DNA of 64,000 nucleotides from Couchioplanes caeruleus. Lineage in GTDB: Bacteria; Actinomycetota; Actinomycetes; Mycobacteriales; Micromonosporaceae. The DNA lies in contig NZ_CP092183.1 in NCBI RefSeq assembly GCF_023499255.1, positions 6,692,501 to 6,756,500 of the forward strand, in the 5' to 3' direction. The notes beneath the pieces were generated by a model. That model saw only the letters and a program-made list of their open reading frames with translations. It was not told where the DNA came from and searched no databases. A program made the position numbers and the translations under genes. Shown piece by piece: positions 57,851-64,000 of the stretch. Each line of letters begins with the position of its first letter. Position 1 is the stretch's first letter.

Positions 57851-58165
57851 TTATTTGATCCGGCGGGTGGAGCGGACCACGATTTTCTCGTACTCCGGGT
57901 GCTTGTCGAGCCATCCGCTCAGGAAGGGGCAGATCGGCACGACCGTGCGGCTCCTGGTCCGGGCGTCGTCCATCGCCGCGCGGGCCAGGGCCGAGCCCAC
58001 GCCCCGCCCCTCGTACGCCGGCTCCACGCGGGTGTGCGTGTAGGCGATGATCGTGCCGGTCAGCTGGTAGGTCAGCACGCCGGCGAGGACGTCGTTCTCG
58101 TCGCGCGCCTCGAAACGTTCCCGTTCGGTTGCGTCAGTCACCGCGATGCTCACCGGGCCATCCAA
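57851..58165 (-). CDS. Short GNAT-family N-acetyltransferase (YjdJ type)
   Basis: 104 residues, ATG 58163-58165. The acetyl-CoA site is THTRVEPAYEGRGVGSALARAAMDDAR, followed by the type-specific VPICPFLSGWLDKHPEY near the C-terminus. These mini-GNATs (YjdJ/NATD1-like) differ from full-size acetyltransferases by this C-P-F...W...HPEY motif. Substrate unknown. It sits 49 bases upstream of the toxin start, but nothing links it functionally. Confidence 0.9.
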   Translation of the reverse strand: MDGPVSIAVTDATERERFEARDENDVLAGVLTYQLTGTIIAYTHTRVEPAYEGRGVGSALARAAMDDARTRSRTVVPICPFLSGWLDKHPEYEKIVVRSTRRIK

Positions 58166-58599
58166 TCATGATCCGGCCGCGGCCGCGGGGTCACCGCCGG
58201 CGGGTTCGCCGCAGTTGCGTGATAAATGACCCTTCGGCGCATTCACGATATGGCTCGGGCGGGAAATCGCGACACACCGGCGCAATGCACTCTTTGCTCT
58301 CCTGCAAATAACTGCGGCGCCGATGGCGTACCCGCCGTTCGGTCAGATCCACACGCCCTGACGGTGACGGGAACAGCCACAGCGTGCCGATGCGAGGCAT
58401 TGAAGAACGTCCTGAGGCGCCGTTAAAGTGACCGCACCGGCCACATAAGACAAGGCGTTCACGGCGATTCCACGCCGGACCAGCAATGACGCGGCGCGGA
58501 TTTCCCTGCGCGCGTCCCTCCAGAACGCAGAAAATGCGAATTCATCGATGCACGCCGGGGCGGCAACCTGTTGCGCGACTTCGGGGGAGGGCACAATTC
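58166..58599. other. Divergent intergenic region upstream of the copper oxidase gene
   Basis: These 434 bases lie between the GNAT gene (leftward) and the oxidase gene (rightward). The region 58210-58330 and 58520-58560 are A/T-richer than average (GTGATAAATGACCC, GAAAATGCGAATTCATC). GGGGGAGGG (58583-58591) is the ribosome-binding site of the oxidase gene. I see no gene and no defined promoter. Confidence 0.5.
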
Positions 58600-60693
58600 A
58601 TGCGTACGCGGCGCGGCCTCATCGCATTCGGATCACTGCTCGCGCTGTTCCTGCTCGGCGCGGCACCGGCCGGCCCTGCCACCGCGGCCGCCGGCACCGC
58701 AGGGGCGGCAGCCGTCCCGCACGCCCGGGAGCACGACCACGGCCACGAGCATGCGGAAGAGGACCTGGCGGGCACCCCGATGCGGGTCATCGAGGAACGG
58801 ACCGCCCGGCAAGCCGCGCGGGTGCAGAGCGAGACCGGGCACCGCCCCGGGACGGCGCGCACCAGGGCGGCGGTCGTCGCGGACCCCGGACAGTCCGGAT
58901 CGTGGAGCCCGGTCGTCGGCACACCGGTCGTCCCGGTGTTCCAGGCGGTGCTGCCGAACGGCAAGGTGCTGATGTGGGACTCCGTCGGCGACAACGCAGC
59001 CGAGTCCTACGGGGATCACAGCTTCACCCGCGCGATGGTCTGGAATCCGGCCGACGACACGTACAAGCGGGTCGACGTGCAGGGGTCGAACATCTTCTGT
59101 GCGGGCTTCGCGCACCTGGCCAACGGCAACGTCCTGGTCGCCGGCGGAAACGCCGACTCGAGCCTGGCCGGAACGGTCCAGACGCACATCTTCGACTGGC
59201 GGGCGCAGACGTGGAGCCGCGGCAACGACATGGCCGCCGCCCGCTGGTATCCGTCCGTGGCGCAGACCGCGAACGGCGAGGAGGTGATCGTCGGCGGCGG
59301 TCCGGCGACTGCCGAGGTGTACCAGACCAACGGTGCGATTCGCGCGCTCACCAACTTCACCCAGTACGGATCACGGGTCTATCCCTTCATGGGCTCACGG
59401 CCGGACGCGCAGCTCGGCCTGTTCGGTCCCTACGTCACCGGATACACCCTGACCACCTCCGGGAACGGCATCATCACGGCCACGAGCACCCGCGACAGCA
59501 TTCACCGCGACTACGGCAGCTTCTCCACGTACGACATCGGCAAGACGATCGTCGTGGGAGGCGGGAACATCACCGAGGACGGCGCCGCGAAGGTGCCCAC
59601 CCGAACCGCCGTCGTCCTGAACAGCCGTACCGGACCGGCCCCCTCCGTCACGGCGACCGGGTCGCTCTCGACCCGCCGGCGGCAGCTCAATGCGACCCTG
59701 CTCGCCGACGGCTCGGTACTGGCGACCGGCGGCATGACCAGCACCGCGACCTCGGAACTCGTCGACCTGGACCATGCCGCGACCGCCGCGGAACGCTGGG
59801 ATCCCGCGACGGGCCAATGGACGGTTCTGGCCGGCGCCAGCCGCGTACGGCAATACCATTCGACGGCCGCGCTGCTGCCCGACGGGCGCGTGATGACGGG
59901 CGGCGGCGGGGTCTGCGGCATCTGCACCCGCGTCGGCTATCTCGAGAAGAACGTCGAGTACTTCACCCCGCCGTACCTCTACAAGAAGGACGGCAGCGGC
60001 GACCTCGCGCCGCGGCCGGTCATCTCCACCGCACCGGCCGGCGTCGGCATCACCACGACGTTCACCGTCTCCTCCCCCCAGGCCGCGACCGTCAGGAAGG
60101 TCGCCCTGGTCGGGCTCGGCGACGTCACCCACGGCGTGGACCAGGGCCAGCGCTACATCCCGCTCAGGTTCACGGCCTCGGGTACGACGCTGACGGTCAC
60201 CGGGCCGCCCAACGGCGGTGTCGCGCCTCCCGGCTACTACATGCTGTTCCTCGTCGACGCGGACGGCGTACCCTCCACCGCCACGATGGTGCAGGTCGCC
60301 AAGGGCCCCAATCCGGTGATGAGCCCGCTGAAGAACAGCACCGGCCGGTGCATCGACATCCCCGCCTCGGCCACGGCCATCCGCACCTACCTGCAGGCGT
60401 ACACCTGCAACGGCACCAAGGCACAGTCGATGATCCGGCTGCCCGACGACAACTCGCTGCGGGTCCTCGGCAACTGCGTCGACGTGCCGTCCCGCCAGTT
60501 CGTGACGGGCCAGAAGATCTGGACGTACACCTGCAACAGCACGGTCGCCCAGACGTGGCGCTTCGGCACGGACGGCACGGTCCGTCCGTTGGGCAACACG
60601 GCCATGTGCCTCGCGGCGGCGTCGACGGCCGGCAAAGCGGCAGTCCAACTCGCCGGCTGCAACGGAAGCGCACTCCAGAAATGGGTCTGGTAG
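58600..60693 (+). CDS. Secreted AA5-like copper radical oxidase with C-terminal ricin-type lectin domain
   Basis: 697 residues from ATG 58600, eight bases after GGGGGAGGG. A signal peptide (TRRGLIAFGSLLALFLLGAA) and a His/Asp-rich segment (HAREHDHGHEHAEEDL, about 40-55) precede a kelch-type propeller. Active-site residues of galactose/glyoxal oxidases can be matched: Cys near 167 in IFCAGF (Tyr-Cys cofactor), Tyr near 216 in ARWYPS, YHS near 419-421 with Tyr and His ligands, and His near 511 in VTHGVDQG in the DUF1929 domain. The last 125 residues form a ricin B-type lectin with QSMIRL, QTWRF and QKWVW repeats. It is likely a glycan- or aldehyde-oxidising enzyme that binds carbohydrate. Confidence 0.9.
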   Translation: MRTRRGLIAFGSLLALFLLGAAPAGPATAAAGTAGAAAVPHAREHDHGHEHAEEDLAGTPMRVIEERTARQAARVQSETGHRPGTARTRAAVVADPGQSGSWSPVVGTPVVPVFQAVLPNGKVLMWDSVGDNAAESYGDHSFTRAMVWNPADDTYKRVDVQGSNIFCAGFAHLANGNVLVAGGNADSSLAGTVQTHIFDWRAQTWSRGNDMAAARWYPSVAQTANGEEVIVGGGPATAEVYQTNGAIRALTNFTQYGSRVYPFMGSRPDAQLGLFGPYVTGYTLTTSGNGIITATSTRDSIHRDYGSFSTYDIGKTIVVGGGNITEDGAAKVPTRTAVVLNSRTGPAPSVTATGSLSTRRRQLNATLLADGSVLATGGMTSTATSELVDLDHAATAAERWDPATGQWTVLAGASRVRQYHSTAALLPDGRVMTGGGGVCGICTRVGYLEKNVEYFTPPYLYKKDGSGDLAPRPVISTAPAGVGITTTFTVSSPQAATVRKVALVGLGDVTHGVDQGQRYIPLRFTASGTTLTVTGPPNGGVAPPGYYMLFLVDADGVPSTATMVQVAKGPNPVMSPLKNSTGRCIDIPASATAIRTYLQAYTCNGTKAQSMIRLPDDNSLRVLGNCVDVPSRQFVTGQKIWTYTCNSTVAQTWRFGTDGTVRPLGNTAMCLAAASTAGKAAVQLAGCNGSALQKWVW

Positions 60694-60772
60694 CGCGGCC
60701 GGCGAAGCACCGAGAGCCGGTCGTGCGGGGTGACGGGGGCGGCGCCGCGGCTGACGGCGCGCGCCCCGGTCG

Positions 60773-61369
60773 TCAGCTGCGGGGCAGGCTCTGTCCGCCG
60801 GGAAGCGTACGGCCGCTCAGCAACGCCACCAGCGACCCGCTGTCCGCACGGACGAGCCTGCCGCTCCCCCGGTTCCAGGCCGCGTCGGTGGCCTCGAGCC
60901 GGACGCCGGTCAGGTCGATGCCGAACCACGCGCCGTCCGCCGCGGCGATCCGGTCGAGGATGGCGGCCACCGCTTGCGGCGGCGCGACGGGCGGCCGGCC
61001 GAGTGCGATCGTCACGTCCAGGGAGTGGATCACGGCGTGGCTCAGGGCGCCGGCCTCGCCGCCGCCCGGGGGCTGCCAGGCGTGCAGGACCGGCGATCGG
61101 AGCTGGTCGAGGAGGTCGGCGGCGGGCAGGGCGGCGTCCCGCGCGGCCACGGTGTCGGACAGGACGCCGAAGTCTCCGCGTGCCGCCGCCATCTCCGCGC
61201 CGAACCGTTCCGGTGTCAGCCGGACCGGCATCGTGACGTGCGCGACCACGTGGCGTACGGCCCACTTCTCGCACAGGGTCGGGGCGTCCCACGTCTCGGC
61301 GGGCGCGCCGGCGAGCAGGTCGGCGAGCCTGTCGTACGTGGGCCCGACCCAGGGCTGCAGTTCGGTCAC
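60773..61369 (-). CDS. DinB/maleylpyruvate isomerase N-domain protein
   Basis: 198 residues from GTG 61367-61369, overlapping the upstream stop (GTGA). The N-terminal four-helix bundle has a metal-binding pattern with WAVRHVVAHVTMPVRL and HAVIHSLDVTIALGR, the family's two His-containing helices. The C-terminal part (about 130-198) resembles the SCP2-like/MDMPI C-domain (IDLTGVRLEATDAAWNRGSG). Such proteins act as mycothiol- or bacillithiol-dependent transferases. It is the third gene of the ArsR operon. Confidence 0.85.
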   Translation of the reverse strand: MTELQPWVGPTYDRLADLLAGAPAETWDAPTLCEKWAVRHVVAHVTMPVRLTPERFGAEMAAARGDFGVLSDTVAARDAALPAADLLDQLRSPVLHAWQPPGGGEAGALSHAVIHSLDVTIALGRPPVAPPQAVAAILDRIAAADGAWFGIDLTGVRLEATDAAWNRGSGRLVRADSGSLVALLSGRTLPGGQSLPRS

Positions 61370-61791
61370 GGCTTTTCTCCCAGGTATGCCTCGAGCTTGT
61401 CGAGGGAGGTGAGGAAGCCGGCGCGGGCCTCGGGCGTACGCATCGCCTCGGGCACGTGCCGCTGGTGGATGACGACCGCGGTGCTGGCGTCGCCGAGGTC
61501 CTCGAGGGTGCTGGTGGTGTGCATCCCGCTGGCGGGCTCCACCCAGGACAGCCGTTCCGGCGCGACGACCTCGGTGAACGTGGCGACCATCCGGTGGCTG
61601 CCGTGCGCGCCGACCATGAGGGTCTCGAAGCGGCCGCCGGGGCGCAGCTCGACGATGATGCCGTCGACCGGGGTGTCCATGCCGCGCGGTCCCCAGAAGT
61701 GGGCCAGTTCGGCCGGCTCGGTGAGGCATTTCCACACCAGCTCGCGGGGCGCACGCAGGACCCGCCGGTAGACGAGCTCGTCGTCGCTCAC
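61366..61791 (-). CDS. SRPBCC/AHSA1-domain protein
   Basis: 141 residues from GTG 61789-61791, overlapping the ArsR-gene stop. The AHSA1-like fold is clear: VYRRVLRAPRELVWKCLTEPAELAHFWGPRGMDTPV, ELRPGGRFETLMVG, MVATFTEVVAPERLSWVEPASG and a terminal helix EARAGFLTSLDKLEAYL. In actinomycetes, ArsR regulators followed by AHSA1 proteins are common; the AHSA1 protein may bind a small molecule or act with the regulator. Overlaps of four bases join it to both neighbours. Confidence 0.92.
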   Translation of the reverse strand: MSDDELVYRRVLRAPRELVWKCLTEPAELAHFWGPRGMDTPVDGIIVELRPGGRFETLMVGAHGSHRMVATFTEVVAPERLSWVEPASGMHTTSTLEDLGDASTAVVIHQRHVPEAMRTPEARAGFLTSLDKLEAYLGEKP

Positions 61792-62132
61792 TGCTCGCCA
61801 CCCTGGAGCCGGGCCAGATGCGTCTCCAGCCGGTCCATCCGCTCCGACCACGTGCGCCGGCTCTCCTCGATCCAGGAGCCCGCGGCCTGCAGCGCGGCCG
61901 GTTCGAGCCGGCACGGCCGGGTCTGCCGGTGCCGGCCCCGGGTGACCAGGCCGGAGCGTTCCAGCACCCGGATGTGCTGCGACACGGCCTGCAGGGTCAT
62001 CGCGTACCGGTCGGCCAGCTCGGTGACGGTCGCCTCGCCGGCGCTGAGCCGGGCGACGATGTCCCGCCTGGTGCGGTCGCTGAGCGCGGTGAACACGGCA
62101 TCGAGCCGCTGCTCGTCGACGGTGGTGGTCAT
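61788..62132 (-). CDS. ArsR-family transcriptional regulator
   Basis: 114 residues from ATG 62130-62132; TTG 62144 would add four residues. The winged helix-turn-helix reads DAVFTALSDRTRRDIVARLSAGEATVTELADRYAMTLQAVSQHIRVLERSGLVTRGRHRQTRP. There is no CxCxxC metal site, so it belongs to the ArsR group paired with AHSA1 proteins rather than metal sensors. It is first of a three-gene coupled operon (ArsR, AHSA1, DinB-like). A perfect 18-bp palindrome lies 15 bases upstream of its start, so autorepression is very likely. Confidence 0.93.
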   Translation of the reverse strand: MTTTVDEQRLDAVFTALSDRTRRDIVARLSAGEATVTELADRYAMTLQAVSQHIRVLERSGLVTRGRHRQTRPCRLEPAALQAAGSWIEESRRTWSERMDRLETHLARLQGGEQ

Positions 62133-62147
62133 GCCGCTAGTCAAGCG

Positions 62148-62165
62148 GACGCTTTATAAAGCGTC
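62148..62165. promoter_or_regulatory. Perfect 18-bp palindrome GACGCTTTATAAAGCGTC
   Basis: The palindrome contains a TTTATA/TATAAA core that can serve as the -10 box of the leftward ArsR operon, whose ATG is 16 bases away. ArsR-type repressors bind such palindromes over the promoter. It also lies 89 bases before the DUF6010 gene on the other strand. Confidence 0.8.
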
Positions 62166-62240
62166 AACTAGAGAAGCGGCGTGGCGGTAATCCGTGGGAA
62201 CGTGGCAGCCAGACCGGTGTCCCCGGCGCCGGGGCGCTCC

Positions 62241-62246
62241 TAGGTT
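62241..62246 (+). promoter_or_regulatory. -10 box TAGGTT of a leaderless transcript
   Basis: TAGGTT ends seven bases before the ATG at 62254, with no ribosome-binding site between. The perfect 14-bp palindrome CCCCGGCGCCGGGG (62221-62234) lies in the -35 area and could be an operator. Confidence 0.6.
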
Positions 62247-62253
62247 TTCCGGC

Positions 62254-62787
62254 ATGCTTCGTTACCTCACGCCGGTGATCATCGGTCTGACCTGGGCCCT
62301 GGCCTGCTCGTTCATCCCGGAGCCGCGCCGCCGTCAGGCCAACGCGGTCGTCGTCGGGGGCGCCGGGGCCGCGTACATCAGCGGCGGCGGCTTCGGCCTC
62401 GGCGAGCTCGCCTTCACCGCGCTGATGACCGTGGTGGCCTGTCTCGGGCTGCGGTCGTGGACCTTCATCGGGGTGGGCTGGCTGCTGCACACGGCCTGGG
62501 ACGTCCTGCACCATCGGCGCGGAACCCCGCTGATCCCCTCGGTGCACGACTCGTCGTTCGGCTGCGCCGTCTGCGACCCGGTCATCGCCCTGTGGTGCTT
62601 CGCCGGCGGCCGCTCCCCCGCGGAGCTGATCCGGTGGTTCACTGCGGCGGGTGCGCGCTCAGCCAGGCGGACGCCCGGCGCGCCGACGCCCGGGACAGCC
62701 ACGCGTCCTGGACGAGCTCGGCGAGCTCCGTACGCGTCAGCTCCCCGATCCGGCACGCCCGCAGCAGCACCGACGGATGGCCGTTGA
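62254..62787 (+). CDS. DUF6010 family membrane protein
   Basis: 177 residues, ATG 62254. Four hydrophobic segments occur at about 4-20, 30-48, 55-72 and 108-122, with family motifs NAVVVGGAGAAYISGGGFGLGELAFTAL, WTFIGVGWLLHTAWDVLHH and SSFGCAVCDPVIALW (a CxxC pair). The last 50 residues (AGARSARRTPGAP...) look like read-through into the antisense of the next gene, because the ORF overlaps the convergent MmcQ/YjbR gene by 149 bases. The conserved part ends near residue 128. Confidence 0.85.
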   Translation: MLRYLTPVIIGLTWALACSFIPEPRRRQANAVVVGGAGAAYISGGGFGLGELAFTALMTVVACLGLRSWTFIGVGWLLHTAWDVLHHRRGTPLIPSVHDSSFGCAVCDPVIALWCFAGGRSPAELIRWFTAAGARSARRTPGAPTPGTATRPGRARRAPYASAPRSGTPAAAPTDGR

Positions 62788-63064
62788 AGTGCTCGGTCGT
62801 GAAGAACGGCGACGCCTCGTCCTGGACGAGCGCCTGCTTGTCCGTCTCCGACTCGACCCAGAACACGACGACGTCCGGATAGCGTTCGCCGGTCGCGGGG
62901 TCGACCGCGTCCGGCCGGGGGTTGCGGAAGAAGATGAAGGACCTCCCGCCGACCTGGTAGACCGGTTTGTCCCCGGCGGCGTGGTCGACGGTCACATGCG
63001 GCATGGCCAGGGCCAGCTCATGGACGTCCTCGATGCGGGCCGGCCGGTCCTCGTCCCGTGACAT
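62639..63064 (-). CDS. MmcQ/YjbR family protein
   Basis: 141 residues from ATG 63062-63064 with GGAGGG seven bases upstream; GTG 63079 is a longer alternative. The small CyaY-like fold has VHELALAMPHVTVDHAAGDKPVYQVGGRSFIFF, VVVFWVESETDKQALVQDE, FFTTEHFNGHPSVLLR and TRTELAELVQDAWLSRA. YjbR proteins are DNA-binding-like or of unknown role. Its coding 3' end overlaps the convergent DUF6010 gene. The start lies immediately after the MarR-gene stop. Confidence 0.9.
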   Translation of the reverse strand: MSRDEDRPARIEDVHELALAMPHVTVDHAAGDKPVYQVGGRSFIFFRNPRPDAVDPATGERYPDVVVFWVESETDKQALVQDEASPFFTTEHFNGHPSVLLRACRIGELTRTELAELVQDAWLSRASARRASAWLSAHPPQ

Positions 63065-63065
63065 G

Positions 63066-63512
63066 TCACTGCCCTCCACGACGCAGTACGCGCAACGCCT
63101 TCGTGAACCCGGGCAGGTCGCCGCCGAGGCCTGCGAAGAAGGCGGTGTCGCAGGCCTCCACCGCGATCACGGCCTCGTTGGCGAGGTCGCGCCCCGCCTC
63201 GGTGACGGCGACCGCCCGGGCACGCCGGTCGGTCGGGTGCGGCGGGCGGTGCACCAGGCCGCGGCTCTCCAGCGTACGGAGCACCTGCGAGGTCATCATC
63301 GGATCGGTGGCGGCCATGTCGGCGAGGGCGCGCTGGGTGACCGCCCCGGACGCCTGCAGGTACGTGAGCGTGGCCAGCAGCACGAACTGCACGTGCGTGA
63401 TGTCGTACGGCTTCAGCGCCGCCCGCTGCGCGGCCTGCCACCGGTTCGTGACCTGCCACAACAGCAGGCCCGGGCTGTCGTCGGCGCTCTCGTGGCGGGT
63501 GGCCAGGCTCAC
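63066..63512 (-). CDS. MarR-family transcriptional regulator
   Basis: 148 residues from GTG 63510-63512, overlapping the EVE-gene stop. The winged helix reads LLLWQVTNRWQAAQRAALKPYDITHVQFVLLATLTYL, then VTQRALADMAATDPMMTSQVLRTLESRGLVHRPPHPTDRRARAVAVTEAGRDL, the full MarR pattern. It probably controls its own operon (EVE-MarR-YjbR), whose promoter lies outside the window. The ligand is unknown. Confidence 0.94.
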   Translation of the reverse strand: MSLATRHESADDSPGLLLWQVTNRWQAAQRAALKPYDITHVQFVLLATLTYLQASGAVTQRALADMAATDPMMTSQVLRTLESRGLVHRPPHPTDRRARAVAVTEAGRDLANEAVIAVEACDTAFFAGLGGDLPGFTKALRVLRRGGQ

Positions 63513-63928
63513 CGCCCCACCCGCTGTCCCGTCATCGCCGCATGAATCCGGCCGAAGTCCTCGACGGTGAGAGGGACCAGGCCGCGGCGCAGCTGGGCGC
63601 CCCAGCCGGGCCGGGCGGTGAGTTCCAGGCCCAGCGACCGGATCGGCGTCTCGGTGACGTCCGGGAGGTAGCCGACCCGGCGCCGCCACGGGTGGAAGTC
63701 GCCCTCGTGCGCCTGCCAGATCTCGTCGTCGGCGACCACGCCCAGCGCGGTGAACGCCTGCAGCGGTTCACCGTCGCGCAGGCTGGTCCGCGGCGAGTAG
63801 TAGACGAGCCAGTCGCCGGCCGCGAGCCGGGCGAGCCCGTCGCGCTTACCGTGGCCGAGCTGGGCGATGCCCCGCTCGGTGCCATGCCGGACGTGATCGC
63901 GGCACACCACGCCGAGCCAGTGGTTCAT
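63509..63928 (-). CDS. EVE domain protein (UPF0310)
   Basis: 139 residues, ATG 63926-63928, overlapping the stop of the gene at the window edge. The PUA-like EVE fold is recognisable by WLGVVCRDHVRHGTERGIAQLGHGKRDGLARLAAGDWLVYYSPR and VGYLPDVTETPIRSL. EVE domains bind modified bases in DNA or RNA and often occur in defence or RNA-modification contexts. Stand-alone actinobacterial members occur beside MarR regulators, as here. GTGA overlap with the MarR gene. Confidence 0.9.
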   Translation of the reverse strand: MNHWLGVVCRDHVRHGTERGIAQLGHGKRDGLARLAAGDWLVYYSPRTSLRDGEPLQAFTALGVVADDEIWQAHEGDFHPWRRRVGYLPDVTETPIRSLGLELTARPGWGAQLRRGLVPLTVEDFGRIHAAMTGQRVGR

Positions 63929-64000
63929 GCCGTCACCCCGGCCGTACGCGCAGCCGCTTCGAGCCGGGCGAGGTCCTCGCCGAGACCCTTCGCGATGCCC
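63925..64000 (-). CDS. C-terminal end of an unidentified protein (cut by window edge)
   Basis: The last 24 codons read GIAKGLGEDLARLEAAARTAG and end VTA, with the TGA (63925-63927) overlapping the ATG of the EVE gene as ATGA. This is helical and typical of the last helix of many small enzymes, but too short to assign. The overlap shows that the operon continues to the right of the window. Confidence 0.6.
   Translation of the reverse strand, partial: GIAKGLGEDLARLEAAARTAGVTA

Overview
The window reads as chromosomal DNA of a high-G+C actinomycete, most likely a member of the Micromonosporaceae close to Actinoplanes. The reasons are a G+C content I judge to be above 70 %, frequent GTG starts and ATGA/GTGA stop-start overlaps, TANNNT -10 boxes six to eight bases before start codons (leaderless mRNAs), and actinobacterial families such as DUF3145, the DUF4129/DUF4350/MoxR/DUF58 cluster, mycosin and WXG100-like proteins, HelD and DUF6010. 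I saw no tRNA, rRNA, CRISPR array, transposase or integrase.

Layout. 1-9 kb: a truncated DUF3145 gene, a small conserved protein, a repeat-filled spacer, beta-carbonic anhydrase, alpha/beta hydrolase, a HelD-like RNA-polymerase helicase, a secreted propeller protein, a CDF metal exporter and an O-methyltransferase. 9-10.9 kb: a PfkB kinase and surE joined by two tandem 29-codon ORFs, each coupled to the next by an ATGA overlap. 10.9-18.1 kb: signalling genes (two Ser/Thr kinases, a STAS antagonist, a MerR regulator) and membrane proteins, with 15-bp tandem repeats around one kinase. 18.1-28.4 kb: a 5'-nucleotidase, then the most unusual block: a trypsin-NACHT-WD40 protein with a Trypco1-like partner, divergent from a coupled pair made of a winged-helix protein and a 1042-residue protein with two P-loop ATPase domains. 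This looks like a conflict or defence island.

28.4-36.7 kb is the MoxR/DUF58 membrane cluster with SpoIIM-like and RDD proteins, interrupted by a self-contained GntR-DUF1648 pair. 36.7-38.6 kb is argS, preceded by a leaderless, arginine-rich 17-residue ORF and a strong hairpin, which together look like an attenuator. 38.6-46.8 kb holds a phosphatase, an SRPBCC protein and a long leftward run of methyltransferase, LuxR-type regulator, phosphotransferase, TrmH-type RNA methyltransferase, aldehyde dehydrogenase and an HPF-like protein.

46.9-64 kb is accessory: a secreted GH43 enzyme, a small type VII-type locus (WXG100-like, Pro/Gly-rich protein, mycosin), an MBL hydrolase/LysR/CrtU-like oxidoreductase group, a secreted protein of six FG-GAP repeats behind a LacI-type operator, a META lipoprotein, an RNase A-fold toxin with its putative immunity gene, a secreted copper radical oxidase with a ricin-type lectin tail, an ArsR operon under a perfect 18-bp palindrome, and a coupled EVE-MarR pair followed by a MmcQ/YjbR gene. 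Clear hairpin terminators lie at 836-871, 13256-13293, 18065-18098, 54642-54667 and 55855-55888.
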